Notes: generated by a model from the sequence alone, not told the origin. A DNA stretch of 64,000 bases from Pelagomonas calceolata (GCA_918797485.1 CAKKNE010000003.1:124001-188000), one strand, 5' to 3'. Positions 28,895 to 39,318 are shown, numbered from the stretch's first letter. A program made the numbers and translations.

Positions 28895-30079
28895 ATGGCC
28901 TCCTTCCACCACGAGGGCATGGAGCTCGACGCCCCCGCGGGCACGGCCGGCCGCCTGCCGCACGACATCCAACAGGACGAGTCCGGCGCGCCCACGAAAC
29001 TAGATGAATGGGACGACAACGTCCCGACGGCCGGTCCGAAGGGAGAAGAAAATCCAATGTTGGACGAGAGCGAGATGGAACGATTTGTGCGCGAAGGCAT
29101 GGAAGCTTGGGATCTCTACGACAAGCGGTCAAAGGAAAAGAACAGCATGTACGAGGAGGGCTTCCCGGTCCCCGACGAGCACCTGAACTGGAAGATGCGG
29201 TTGCAGTACGGCGGTGCCACAGTAACACCGGAGCTCATGGAAAAAGTCAGAGCTGTGGACTTCCTGAAGGACCCGCCGGAGGTCGACCTCCCCCCGAAGT
29301 CGGACAAAGGCCGGAAGGAGGCCGAGAAGATCATGCAGGAGGAGCACGATAGGCGCTGGAAGAAAGTAGCCGAAGATGTTGATGATTTACTAGAGTGTTT
29401 TCGAGGGTTTGATCGAGCAAAGGAGAAGATCCTGAAAAGGCGAGAAGGTATATTAACACCGTTCCCGGACGGCGGCGACTGGCAGTGGGAGTGCTACCGG
29501 ACGAGGCAGGCGCACGAGCGGGAAGAACGGGAGCGCGAGATCGCCGAGGCGGAGGCTGAGGGACGAGAACCGCCGCCCGAAAAGGTGCCGACGATGCCTG
29601 ATTTAGCTAAAGCGGAGCAGGCCTTCAAGGATCTGCAAGAACAGGGCGTGTTCACGCAGAAACAAGTTGATGAGGAACTGGAGTTGTCGGAACGAAGGGC
29701 ATCGTGGGATTGTGTGAGGGTCGCATTGACGCTGGAAGAGGCGGCGAAAGCGGCAGAAAAAAGTGGGGACTACACGGGCGAGAAGCTCCCCAAGAAATCC
29801 GACGAGTTGAAAGCCGCCGAGAAAGTACTCAATGAGACCGACGACCCGCCCAAGCCGAGCTTCTACTACGGCGGCTTCGAGGAGAACGACTATGGGGACG
29901 AGGACACCTGCGCGCGCATCGCGGCCACCACGGCGGCGGCCGCGGCCGCGGCCGAGTCCGGCGCGCAGGGTTTAGATTTGATCAAGGATTTGTTGGAGAA
30001 GCTCGACGCGAAGCCGGAGGAGGCGCCGCCGGCGCCGGCGCCCGCGAAAAAACCGTCGCGGAAGAAGCGTGGGTCGTAA
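28895..30079 (+). CDS. Acidic charged hypothetical protein
   Basis: Not recognised. 394 residues with one intact frame from ATG 28895, in ACCATGG context. It is rich in Glu, Lys and Asp, with helical, coiled-coil-like parts: about 145-180 (GRKEAEKIMQEEHDRRWKKV) and 205-240 (REEREREIAEAEAEG). Conserved-looking aromatic blocks are NPMLDESEMERFVREGMEAW, LNWKMRLQYGG, and PKPSFYYGGFEENDYGDED. No signal peptide or membrane helix is seen. The C-terminus has Ala runs and KKPSRKKRGS. Codon use matches its neighbours, so it is probably a genuine conserved protein of the lineage. Confidence 0.65.
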   Translation: MASFHHEGMELDAPAGTAGRLPHDIQQDESGAPTKLDEWDDNVPTAGPKGEENPMLDESEMERFVREGMEAWDLYDKRSKEKNSMYEEGFPVPDEHLNWKMRLQYGGATVTPELMEKVRAVDFLKDPPEVDLPPKSDKGRKEAEKIMQEEHDRRWKKVAEDVDDLLECFRGFDRAKEKILKRREGILTPFPDGGDWQWECYRTRQAHEREEREREIAEAEAEGREPPPEKVPTMPDLAKAEQAFKDLQEQGVFTQKQVDEELELSERRASWDCVRVALTLEEAAKAAEKSGDYTGEKLPKKSDELKAAEKVLNETDDPPKPSFYYGGFEENDYGDEDTCARIAATTAAAAAAAESGAQGLDLIKDLLEKLDAKPEEAPPAPAPAKKPSRKKRGS

Positions 30080-30094
30080 TAATATCACTAAATC

Positions 30095-33000
30095 TTAGGT
30101 CGTGTCCGCGAGGTAGTCCACGTCGTCCCGCGTCGCGGGCCGGTTCGCCCTTAATGCATTCTTCACGAGCGCGGACTCCTCGGCGGTGAGCGACTTCTTC
30201 CCCAGTAGGTCCGTCAGCTGCTCCGGCGAGAGAGCGGGCGGCGTCGGCGGCGGCGGCGACGTCGGCGGCGGCGGCGACTCCATCAAAGGATAGGACATGG
30301 TAGTGGCCGCCGCCGCCTCCGCCGGCGGCAAATCGGCCGGCGTCTCGTCCTTCCGCTTCGAGCGCGCGGTGAAGAATTTGGGAGTCGCGACGCTTCGCGG
30401 CGTCGAGTGCTTGGGCGTCGAGGCCGCCTTCTTGGCGAGGATCGTCCCCTTGACCCAGCCGACGTGCTTGTCCACGGTCGCCTTGGCCCGCGACGACATG
30501 GACCTCTTCTCGGGCACGGCGGCGTTTCGCCGCTCCTCGAGCTCCCGCTGCAGCGACTGCAGCCCCGCGAAGCCCGACTCCGAGCTGGCCACGGACGACG
30601 TCGACGACCGCCCGCGGCCCGTCCTCCCCAAATCGACCTCGGCGAGCGTCCGCGTCGGGCTCTCGGCGCCGCGCGGCGGCGGCGGCGGCGGCCGCAGCGC
30701 GTCGTCGATGGCCGCGCGCAGCTTGGCGTTGTCCCCCTCCAGCTCGTCGGCGCGCCGTTTAGCTGCGTCGCCGGCCTCGCGCAACTGGGCGTTCTCGGCC
30801 TGGAGCGACGCGACGCTCCTCGCGAGGTCGGGCACCTTGTCCGCGCAGGCCTCGAGGGCCCGGACCTGCTTCTGCGCCTCGTCACGCTTCGTCGCGAGGG
30901 ATTTGCTCTGCTTATGCAGCGCGTCGATCTCGGTGGCCGCCTTCTTCACGCGCGCCTCGAGGGACCCCGGGCGCGCGCGCCTGCTTGTGTTCACTAAGAG
31001 CCGCGTCGCGCTCGGCGCGCAGTTTCTGAGACTGTTTGGTCAGCCCGTCTATTTCGGCGGCGGCCTTCTTAATGCGCGCCTCGAGCGCGCCGCCCGGCGC
31101 CGCGCCTTCTCGGCCTCCGCGGTCGCCGCGTCGCGCTCGGACCGCAGCTTCCCGCTCTGCTTGTTTAGAGCATCTATTTCGGCGCCCGACTTGGCGAGCC
31201 GCGCCTCGAGCGCGCCACGCGCCTCTTCGTGCGCGGCCGCGAGGCCGTCGGCCCGCTGGGTCGCCGCGTCGCGCTCGGCCGCCAGCTTCTCCGTTGTTCG
31301 CGAGAATTTCGCCTCCAGCGCCTCGATCGTCTCGCGGCTTTTGCGTTGCTGCTTGGTTAGCGCCTCGACATCGGCACCGGCCTTCGCGGCAGCGTCGCGC
31401 TCGGCGCGCAGCGCGCCGTTCTGCTTGGTCAAAGCGTCGAGCTCGGCGGCCGCCTTCGCGAGGCGCGCTTGTAAAGTCTCGTTGTCGGCAGTCAGAGCGG
31501 GCACCTTACCCGCCTTGGCCTCGAGGTTCTTGAGTCGTGTTGTCGCCTCGTTCTGGCGCGACCGGAGCTCCTTGACTTCCGCCGACAGTTGGACGTTCTT
31601 CGTGGTCAGCTCAGTTGATGAAGACGCCTGCTCCTTGTGCTTCGCGGCGAGGTCGCGCGCCAATTTATTGGAAGCCTCGAGCTTGCGCTGGAGCTCCGTG
31701 TGCTTACTGTTGGCGGCCTCGAGCTGCGTCTTCTCCTTGGCGTGCGAAGCCTCCAACGCCGACACGCTCCGCTTCATGTCCTCGCCGGCCTTCGTGAGCT
31801 TGGCGTTCGCCTGCTGGAGCGCCGCGCGCTCGTCCATCAATTTCTTCGCCTTGGCCTCGAGCGCGTCGACGCGGCGCCGGCCCTCGTCGACGGCGCTGCG
31901 GAGCTCGGCCCGTTCTTGGGAGAGCGTGACGTTTTTTGTGGATAGATCCGACGCCTGGCCGGCGCGCTGCTCGGCCTTCTTGCGGAGGTCGGCGTTCGCG
32001 GCCGCGAGCTGCTCGAGCTGCGTCTGCGCGTCGGCGTGGGACCTCTTTAAAGAATCGTGGTCGTCCGCGAGCTTGGAGTGCCGCGTCGCCTGCGCGTCGA
32101 GGTCGGCGCGGACCTTCGCGAGTTTCTCCTGCGCGGCGGCGATCTGCGTCTTGGCCGCGCCCGTCGCGGCGGCCTCGGCCTTGGCCGCGGCCTCGGCGTC
32201 CGCGGCGCGCTTCTGGGCGGCGGCGGCCGTTGCTGGGCTGCGGCCTCGGCCGTCGCTTTGGCCGCGCCTATGCTTTTTCATGCGTCGCAGCGCGCGCGAG
32301 CGCTCGGCGTTCGTGCGTCTCGGCCGCGACCTTCACCGCCGCCTCGGCGTGCTGGGCCGCTGCCTCGGCCTTCGCGAGCTCGCGTTTATGGGACTCGGTG
32401 AGCTCCCGGATTTTTTGCTGGGAGTCGGCCGCAAGCGCCGCGTTCGCGTTCATCGCGGCGTTCTCCGAGTCCTGCCGCGCCCGCCGGTGGTTCTCGGCCA
32501 TCGCCGCGGCGGTCGCCTCGAGCTCCCGGACCCGGTTTGAGGACTGCCGGTGCTGCTCGTCGAGGTCGCGGATCCGTTTGCTCGTCGCGACGCGCTCGGC
32601 GGACGCGCGCTCCGCCGCGGCGCGCAGCTCCGCCTCGGCCGCCGCTGCCGCCGCGACGGCGGGCTCCGCCGCGGCCGCCTGCTTCTTGAGCTTCGCGTTC
32701 TCGGCCAGCAGATAGGCGTTGTCGCGCGGCAGCCGCTCCGCCTTCACTCTCAGCTTCTCGTAGTCCTCGCGCAACGATTCGCCGTCGCGCCGCGCCGCCT
32801 CGGCCGCGAGGCGCGCCGTCGCGAGCTTCTCCCGCGCTTCCGTTAGTTCCGATTGAGCCCGCTCCTCGTCGCCCTTGAGCTGCGCATTCGCGACGCGCAG
32901 TTTCGCGATTTTGGAAGCGTCGTCGTCGTCGTGGCGGTGCACCAATGTAAAGGCGTCGACGCACTCCACGGATTGCTGGACGGCCTTGTCCGCGCTCGCC

Positions 33001-33257
33001 GGTAAGAGCAATTTGGGCTTGGGCCTGGGCTTGGGCTTGGGCTTGGGCGGCGCCGGCGCGGGCCGGTGCTCGAGCTCGAGCCATTTCGCGAGGAAGGGTT
33101 TGGGCTTTTGCGACTTTTCGCGTCTCTTTGCCGGCGGCACGCCCCAGGGGCGCGGGCTGGGCTGCACCGGTTGTCTCCATGGCTTCGGTTTCGTCCGGCG
33201 GCGCGGGCTTCTAGGCGGGACCTGGGGGCCCGGCGACGGCTCGCAGGAGAAGTGCAT
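30095..33257 (-). CDS. Long coiled-coil protein with internal repeats
   Basis: About 1,000 residues are assembled from three frames. From ATG 33257: a basic Pro/Lys-rich head with a KPKPKPRPKPK tract, then an almost continuous coiled coil. A unit of about 30-40 residues recurs near the C-terminal end of the coil (ALEARLAKSGAEIDALNKQS, AAAELDALTKQNGALRAERD, LEARVKKAATEIDALHKQSK), suggesting internal duplication. The tail has Ser/Pro-rich parts and ends at 30095 with a helical LTDLLGKKSLTAEESALVKN block. Frame changes at about 32270, 31085 and 30980 interrupt continuous coil sequence, so they look like base errors. Function unknown; a cytoskeletal or centrosomal role would be guesswork. It converges on 28895-30079 with only 15 bp between. 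Confidence 0.65.
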
Positions 33258-33486
33258 GGTTGTTCCTCTGCTGATCTATGCCGGTGCGTTTCGCCGCCCA
33301 GAGATATATAGCCCCCGCGCTGCGGGCGTCTTGTTGTTGGCTGTTGCCCCAACACAAAAGGCTGCCCGCCGAGTCACGGAGCCGCGAGGCGTTGTCGAGG
33401 GCTTGTTGTGCTTCACGTGTGTACGCTCTATCGTGCGTTTACCATCGTGTGTGCAGCCCTATTGATCTGATTCCAAACAACCAAAA

Positions 33487-33508
33487 GCTAGTACTCTTGT
33501 ACGCTAGC
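33487..33508 (+). promoter_or_regulatory. CTAG dyad, divergent promoter coiled-coil/2OG oxygenase
   Basis: GCTAGTA, CTCTTGTA, CGCTAGC. It is 230 bp and 206 bp from the two starts. The rest of 33258-33713 shows no gene. Confidence 0.55.
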
Positions 33509-33713
33509 CAGTAGCCCTGGCTGGGCGTGGGGCGGTACAGCACAGCTTGTGATAGCTCTTAACTTGCGTAGCACATCGCCGCGAGGTGACCGATAAAGGC
33601 CTGAAGCGAAACAGCACGCCGGGCACGCGTGCGGTGAGTGGTGAGCAGCCACACGAGACAGCTCCATATTAGTGGTGCCAATAAAGCTACGCACAAATAC
33701 GCAGAGCGCAAGA

Positions 33714-34626
33714 ATGTCGTCGATGGCGTCGCGCGCCGTGCGCCAACGGGCCATAGCCGAGATGTTCAAAGACGTCGAGCGCCGCTGGGGCAATCTGGAC
33801 CGGCTGCTGCGGCCAGACTTACGAGTAGAGCGCAGCGCCGCGCTGTCGACGCAATCATTGAGACGCCTCTTCGCGCTGGAGACGCTGGCATTAGTAATTC
33901 CAAACTTTGTACAAAGACCGGAGCCGCTTGCCGACGCGATCCAACAAGCGGGCGAGACGGCCCGGAACTGGTCGGTCACCTCGGCGCGCGGCATGGAGTC
34001 CTCGGACGTAAAAGCTGTGGGCGGCACGCCCTACAATATGTGCGTCGCGTCCGGCGACACGGAGCGGTATTTTGTGGAGGACGTCCCAAACGCGAAGAAA
34101 TGGGTGAGGAGTCTGCCGGGCGGCGACGCGTTGGATCGGCTGCGCTGCGATTTAGACGATGCCTGGCCGGGCGGCTGCTCGGCGAAGAAGGATGACGCGG
34201 GCCGCGCGCACCACGTCGGGTTAGGAAGGGTCATGGCGGGCCCCAACGGTCGCGGGCGTGCACGTCGACGAGTTGGCGCCGATGTCTCCTTCGAAAGGCC
34301 ACTTCTCGGCGAATTTATACCTGAAATTGCCATCGGAGGGCGGGCATCTGGAGCTGTGGCCGCTGCAGTTTGAAAATAGGTGGGAGTTTTATACGAACGC
34401 GCACACTCTTTCCAAACTCGTCTCCATCGATGAAGACGCGCAGCGGGAGCTGCGGGCGCGCCTGCCGCCGCCAATCGTGCTGGAGGTGGCGCCGGGCGAT
34501 TTGGTGATGTTGTCGGTGCAGCGGCCGCACGCGGTCCAGGGCTGGACGTCTGGCGATAGCCGCGCGTCGCTCCAGTCATTCGTGAATTTTGCTGGTGATG
34601 ATGCCGCGTTGACGTTGGAGGCTTAA
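33714..34626 (+). CDS. 2OG-Fe(II) oxygenase-like protein
   Basis: About 303 residues after joining two frames. The N-terminal half from ATG 33714 (MSSMASRAVRQRAIAEMFKD) is helical. The C-terminal half has a double-stranded beta-helix pattern: VHVDELAP (HxD iron ligands), YLKLPSEGGHLELWPLQF, then PGDLVMLSVQRPHAVQGW (distal histidine) and the arginine of SRASLQSFVNF for 2-oxoglutarate. At GGG 34254-34256 removing one G joins MAGPNGRG to VHVDELAP, so the break is probably an assembly error. No leader is seen. Substrate unknown. The start region carries the ACGCCATCG word in antisense (33719-33727). Confidence 0.68.
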
Positions 34627-34801
34627 CTTTGTTCTGTTGTGTTTTTCTCCAGTGTTTTTCCTGGGAGGCGGCCGCTCGCGGCGCGACGCCGGGCCGGCTC
34701 CTCGGCGTCTTAAGCTCCCGGATTGGTCCTGCGAGACGGACAGGAGATGGAACTGATGCGCAAACCCGTGCTATGCACGAGGGGACGCCGCATCGCGCAG
34801 C

Positions 34802-34822
34802 GCTAGTACATAAAGACACTAG
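34802..34822 (-). promoter_or_regulatory. CTAG dyad variant upstream of the AIG1-like gene
   Basis: GCTAGTA, CATAAAGA, CACTAGG. It lies between tandem plus-strand genes, 162 bp before ATG 34984. The rest of 34627-34983 shows no gene except ACGCCATCG at 34950-34958. Confidence 0.5.
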
Positions 34823-34949
34823 GAGAGCAAGCACCCGAAACTGCTGCCGCCTGTCACGACCCACGCTGTTGGCCAGCGCTCCACGTTTGCACTGATTGAA
34901 GGCGCCAAACACTCATACTCTTCAGGAGGCAGCTGCACGGCACCTCAGC

Positions 34950-34958
34950 ACGCCATCG
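34950..34958 (+). promoter_or_regulatory. ACGCCATCG word before the AIG1-like gene
   Basis: ACGCCATCGCTGCG is 25 bp before ATG 34984. Confidence 0.35.
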
Positions 34959-34983
34959 CTGCGCACCAGCACCGCACACAAGC

Positions 34984-36102
34984 ATGGTTGCTACTCGCCG
35001 CCAGCGCGCCGCCGAGCAGGCCGCAGACCTCGCCGTCGAGCTGAGCCCGCCGGCGAGCCCGAGCGGCACGATGTCGCGGTCCTCGTCAATGGAGAGCCTC
35101 ACCAACTCCATACGGAGGACGAAGAACCGCGTCAAGGAGACCGTAAGGAGAAAAAAGAAGCAGGTCAAGGACAAGGTAAAGCGCACGAAAAAACAAGTTA
35201 AGGAAAAAATAAAGAAACAGAAAGCAAAAATAGACAAGATTTTGGATCGTGACGCGTGGTGGACGTCCCTCGGATACGACCCGGCCGTCAAAGCGAGGAG
35301 CGTGCGCTGGGTCCAGCGCGGCGTGTTCTGCGTCGTGGTTTCACTACTACTAGCGTCGCGGTCCTTCGCCCAACCTTCCGTGGACGTGCCTTTCTCGTCG
35401 TATCGATGCGTCGCCTCGGCTTTCTTACTACTTTGTGGTGGCTCATCTTTATTTACGGACACATGGCGCAATCCCCCACCGGAAAAAGGGTCGGACTCGC
35501 ACGCCTGCGCGTCGACATTGGGTCCGTACGCCTTCTTCACGAAGCAAGCTTTGACCATACAGACGTCGCACCTCATCGTGAGCTGCCTGGCGGAGTTTCG
35601 CGTGGCTTCGGGTAAACTGCTCGCGCTGACGCACTTCTTCGCGCCGTTTGCTGCTGTTGTGGCGGTCTCCCTGACGCTCTTGTACCTGAAGCTGAACTGG
35701 TTTGAAGAAACGTGGCGCCGCGAGGTCTTGGAGGCCACGAACGCGCGCGGCGTGCGCTTCACGGAGATTACATTGGTGAGCCACCTGCCGCCGTTGCCGG
35801 TGGCGATCCTCGACTGCTTCCTCGCGAAGCGGCCGGGCGTCTTCCCGCTTTCTATGAGAAACGTGATGAATGTGGCGTTGTTTGCGTCGTGCTATTGTGC
35901 TTCCTACTGCCTGTTGACGCTGATGAACTACAAGTTAGTAGGACGGTACCCGTACCCGTTCATGCGCGCGTTGAAGCGCCCGTGGCACTGGCTCGCTTTT
36001 TTAATGGGCCTGCTGGTCCTCGCGAACCTCGTGATCCTGCCTTTACTTTTATTCTGCTCGCGGCGAACCCGACGTAAGTTTATCGCATATTGTGGCTCGT
36101 AG
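34984..36102 (+). CDS. AIG1/ADTRP-like multi-pass membrane protein with basic N-terminal helix
   Basis: 372 residues. Residues about 45-90 form an extremely lysine/arginine-rich helix with a repeated unit (RRKKKQVKDKV, RTKKQVKEKI). Six hydrophobic segments follow. The pattern FLLLCGGSSLFTD, LTIQTSHLIVSCL, THFFAPFAAVVAVSLTLLYL, TLVSHLPPLPVAILDC, MNVALFASCYCASYCLL, and VGRYPYPFMRAL recalls the FAR-17a/AIG1 family, intramembrane hydrolases of hydroxy-fatty-acid esters; the histidine of VSHLPPL aligns with the catalytic histidine region. Homology is by eye and distant. The basic N-terminus is not part of that family and might bind acidic lipids. Single intact frame. Confidence 0.52.
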   Translation: MVATRRQRAAEQAADLAVELSPPASPSGTMSRSSSMESLTNSIRRTKNRVKETVRRKKKQVKDKVKRTKKQVKEKIKKQKAKIDKILDRDAWWTSLGYDPAVKARSVRWVQRGVFCVVVSLLLASRSFAQPSVDVPFSSYRCVASAFLLLCGGSSLFTDTWRNPPPEKGSDSHACASTLGPYAFFTKQALTIQTSHLIVSCLAEFRVASGKLLALTHFFAPFAAVVAVSLTLLYLKLNWFEETWRREVLEATNARGVRFTEITLVSHLPPLPVAILDCFLAKRPGVFPLSMRNVMNVALFASCYCASYCLLTLMNYKLVGRYPYPFMRALKRPWHWLAFLMGLLVLANLVILPLLLFCSRRTRRKFIAYCGS

Positions 36103-36154
36103 TCCTGGGTCGCCTCTCTTGTAGATACCTCCCCAAATCCAGCGATTCCGTTTC

Positions 36155-36177
36155 GCTAGTGTCTTTATGGCCGCTAG
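36155..36177 (+). promoter_or_regulatory. CTAG dyad between tandem genes
   Basis: GCTAGTG, TCTTTATGGC, CGCTAG; close to consensus. It is 124 bp before ATG 36301. Confidence 0.6.
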
Positions 36178-36300
36178 TTATCTCGCTCAGATTGGCAGAA
36201 CCAGAACCACGCGCTGTGCTCGCCCTCACGGGCATCGGAGACTGTGCACAAAGCGTGCAAAGCTGACAACATAGCCCTGCAGACCAGATCACCCTCACCA

Positions 36301-36982
36301 TGTCTACGCGTATCCTGCTCGCATCCCTAGCTGCTGTGGCCCAAGGGCTGGTCAGCCGGCGAGACCGAGTCGCCTCGCGCCCCTGGCGGCCTACAACAAG
36401 TGGACCGACAGCTACGATACGAATAAATTAAAAGGCGCAGCGTCCAAGTTCGTCAACAAGGACGGCCGCCTCTACGCGCCGTGGCTCGAGCAACAGGTCG
36501 ACGACGCGGCGACGGCGCGCAGTAGATCGGAGCGAGAACAGCGTACCAAGCAGAAATACGCAAAAGCTGCGGCCGACGGCCTGATCGGGATGTCGATCGA
36601 AGGCGCGTCCGCCGAGCTGGGCGGCGGCGGCCTGCGCATGAACGCGAAGGTCGTCGAGACGCCTGCTACCGCGGAGGAGCACGGCCACGTCCAGCTGAGC
36701 TGGAGCAACAAAGGCGGCAACATCAGTATCGAAAAGAAGCAGGGCGGCTCGTGGCGCTCGATCGCGTCGCGCGCCAGTTCGCCCGTGATCGACTCGGACG
36801 CCGCCGTCGGCGAGCAGCTCTACCGAGCGAAGAACGGCCGGGACGTCGTCGCGCAGATCGGCATCTTGATCGAGTCAAAAGACCAGCAAAGCGGCTCGAT
36901 GATGATCCTCGGCGGCCTCGGCGCCGTCTTGCTCCTGGCCTTCGCGGTCAGGATGAGTGAGGGGACGCGATCGAGCGTCTGA
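36301..36982 (+). CDS. Type I membrane protein, unknown
   Basis: From ATG 36301 a signal peptide (MSTRILLASLAAVAQG) is followed, after one frame change near 36370, by LAAYNKWTDSYDTNKLKG, a charged helix (SRSEREQRTKQKYAKAAADG), a beta-rich segment (GHVQLSWSNKGGNISIEKKQ) that could be an immunoglobulin-like fold, and a C-terminal membrane helix (MMILGGLGAVLLLAFAVRM) with a short cytosolic tail. About 226 residues when joined. The intact downstream part is 36590-36982. No family recognised. Its stop is 31 bp from the convergent gene. Confidence 0.55.
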
Positions 36983-37012
36983 GGTTCCCAGGACTAACGA
37001 TCTCCGGTGTTT

Positions 37013-37783
37013 CTAACTGGTGCGCTTAGGCAGGAGTGGGCGCGGCGCGAGCAGTCTCACTTGAAGGGCAGCAGCGACGCCGAGGAGAGCCGGCGTGACC
37101 GCGACGAGGAGCCGCTTGCCGAACTTGGTTTGCGTCGCCACCGTGCTGTCTTTAGGAATCGTGCACATCGGCGGCGGCTTGATCCAAGCGAGTTTGGGCC
37201 ACGGAAAGCACAGCGCCCCCTTGGGGCACGCTTTCTCCTCCTTCGGTGCCTTCTCGGACTTATTCGTGCGGCAGGCAGCTTCGCTTGGCTTCCTCGCGCC
37301 CAGATGAGGAAGATAGCCTCCATTGTCCCCATCCTTCAGACTCACCTTCTTCTCTTTGAGGGTCTTCGCGATCTCCTCTTCCAGGAACATCTCGACGAGT
37401 TCGTTTGACGGCGTCGACGTGAACAGCCGCGAAAGAAATCCGCGGCGGCGCAATTTCTTCTTCATGCGCGGCAGGCCTGTCTTGACCATCTTGGTGAACT
37501 CATCACAATCGATCTCTTTCGCGGCCTTCTCATCTCTGTCGAGGTGGAGCCATACGCAGTACTTAGCCGTCTCGCTCGCTTTCTCGCGCAACGAGTCCTT
37601 GAGTCCCTGGCGGTCGTCTTCGGCCGCACTGGCCGCTTCCCGGACAGTATTGAGAGCCGGCAGTAGGGCGGTAATGCCGATGTTCCTTGCCGAGGCCAAT
37701 GATTTGGCCTTGGAGAAGAGGGAGAGCAATGGGTTCGCCGAGCAGGCGGCAAAGACGCCTAGCAGATGCGCTAAGAGCCTCAT
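37013..37783 (-). CDS. Secretory-pathway membrane protein, unknown
   Basis: 256 residues, single frame from ATG 37783. It has a signal peptide (MRLLAHLLGVFAACSANP), a helical charged domain (about 30-150), a cysteine-containing segment (CRTNKSEKAPKEEKACPKGA, then CFPWPKLAWIKPPPMC), and a C-terminal hydrophobic helix (RLLVAVTPALLGVAAALQV) followed by a basic tail. The four cysteines suggest disulphides in a lumenal or extracellular loop. No known domain is recognised. It has no CTAG dyad upstream. Confidence 0.6.
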   Translation of the reverse strand: MRLLAHLLGVFAACSANPLLSLFSKAKSLASARNIGITALLPALNTVREAASAAEDDRQGLKDSLREKASETAKYCVWLHLDRDEKAAKEIDCDEFTKMVKTGLPRMKKKLRRRGFLSRLFTSTPSNELVEMFLEEEIAKTLKEKKVSLKDGDNGGYLPHLGARKPSEAACRTNKSEKAPKEEKACPKGALCFPWPKLAWIKPPPMCTIPKDSTVATQTKFGKRLLVAVTPALLGVAAALQVRLLAPRPLLPKRTS

Positions 37784-37959
37784 GATGCTCGCGCCAACGT
37801 CCGACGGTCCGAGACGCCCGAGAAGCCTTGTAAAACCTCGATTGCACTGCGTAAGTCTGCGTAATCAATGGAAAAACCCGCATCCAAGCGGGAGATAGGG
37901 GGACGCCGCGACGTAATAGCCTGGGCCTGACAAGAAGAGAGAAGACAAAAATAGTCACA

Positions 37960-39165
37960 CTAAGAATTCCTACTCCAAGACGCCGGCAAGACCGCGCCAG
38001 CCCCGCGCGCCGGGTACACGGCCACGCGGTCCGCGGCGGTCCGCAACAGCGTTTCCAGCTCAGCATTGGGCGCCGCGTAGAACGCATCCAACGCCGCGCG
38101 CGTCGACGTTAGTAGAGGCCGCGGCGAGTGGCGCCGCACCATCATCGCGTTATGTCGCATGTACGTCGCCTTGGCCCAGCCCGTGATTCCGGGCTCGCGC
38201 AGCTGGTCCCTTCCTAAAGCGTCCGTGAACGTTCTCAGGGAACTAAAGTCGAAGCGCTCGAGCCCGAGCCACTGGACCACGGCGTCGAGCAGTTTTGATG
38301 GATCCTTCATCGCTGTCTCGGACATGATAACTAAAAGACGGGCATCGTCGAAGCCCAGCGCGCGCACCTGCTTGATTTGATCCGCGTAGAGGCCCCACGT
38401 CACGAGGCGCGTCTGGGTGTTCGTCACAACGCCTTTATCAACTCGTAGGAAGGCCTCGAAGTCCTCGGGCGCGCAGGGCGCCGCGAGGGGCCGCCCCGTC
38501 ACGTCCTCCTCGAGGGCGAACTTGGGACCTTCGTAAAATCTTCCCTTCCTACAGTGGTGCTGGTACGCCGAATAGGCCCTAGATGACGGGTCGCGCAGCA
38601 TGAAGATTAATGACACGGACGGGATCAAACTGTATATACTTTTGAGGGCCGTGGCGTTCGGCAGGTAGTCCGGCGTCTTCTCGTACGTGATCAAAGCAGA
38701 AGGCGTCGCAAAATTATCGAGGTACGTCGAGCGCCACTCATGTAGATTCTGGAGCTTGTCGAAGTAATGAACTTCTTTCCCACCGCCCTGCGCCAATGAA
38801 GGGTGCGCGGCGAGGCGCTGCCGCAGCCAGCCGGTCGCGGCTTTCTGGGCCCCGGCCACAATAAACGAGGGCAGACAGCGCAGCGGCTTCTTCGGCTCGT
38901 CGATGCAAAAGCCCGCGTCGACGGCTTGTGCGCAGACCTTGCCTTTCAGTATTGGCCGCGCGCCCGCGATGGTCGCGCCGCGGCGCGTCACTTCGATCTT
39001 GTCCGGGCACGCGCCGTAGGTCGCGGTGGCGATTTTTGTTTGCGTTTCTGCTGGTTTAAAGTCGAGCAGGAAGAAGAAGGCGAGCAAGGCGGCTGTCGCG
39101 ACGAATGCGGCGCGGCGCCGGAAGGCGGCGCGCAGGAATGCCTTGCGGGTCTCATTGCTGCCCAT
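37960..39165 (-). CDS. Golgi-type carbohydrate sulfotransferase
   Basis: A 401-residue type II membrane protein: short cytosolic tail, signal anchor at about 20-38 (FVATAALLAFFFLLDF), then a lumenal catalytic domain. PAPS-binding motifs of the heparan-sulfate-type sulfotransferase family are visible: the 5'-phosphosulfate loop FIVAGAQKAATGWLRQRLAA, and the 3'-phosphate block FMLRDPSSRAYSAYQHH. EVHYFD and WGLYADQIKQ are also family-like. It is expected to sulfate a secreted polysaccharide or glycan. ATG 39165 starts a clean single frame; the CTAG dyad 154 bp upstream is shared with the divergent DUF1995 gene. Confidence 0.87.
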   Translation of the reverse strand: MGSNETRKAFLRAAFRRRAAFVATAALLAFFFLLDFKPAETQTKIATATYGACPDKIEVTRRGATIAGARPILKGKVCAQAVDAGFCIDEPKKPLRCLPSFIVAGAQKAATGWLRQRLAAHPSLAQGGGKEVHYFDKLQNLHEWRSTYLDNFATPSALITYEKTPDYLPNATALKSIYSLIPSVSLIFMLRDPSSRAYSAYQHHCRKGRFYEGPKFALEEDVTGRPLAAPCAPEDFEAFLRVDKGVVTNTQTRLVTWGLYADQIKQVRALGFDDARLLVIMSETAMKDPSKLLDAVVQWLGLERFDFSSLRTFTDALGRDQLREPGITGWAKATYMRHNAMMVRRHSPRPLLTSTRAALDAFYAAPNAELETLLRTAADRVAVYPARGAGAVLPASWSRNS

Positions 39166-39318
39166 GCCGCTGCTCCTGATGCCACTGCTCCTGACCAGCA
39201 GGACTGCGTGGAGATGTTGGCCACCGCTGCGCCGCGGCCAGCAGGTCTGCGTGGAGCTGCGTGGTAGCGCAGGAGCCCTGAAATCAATCTGCCGTTGGTC
39301 AGCCGCTTTGTATAGCTG

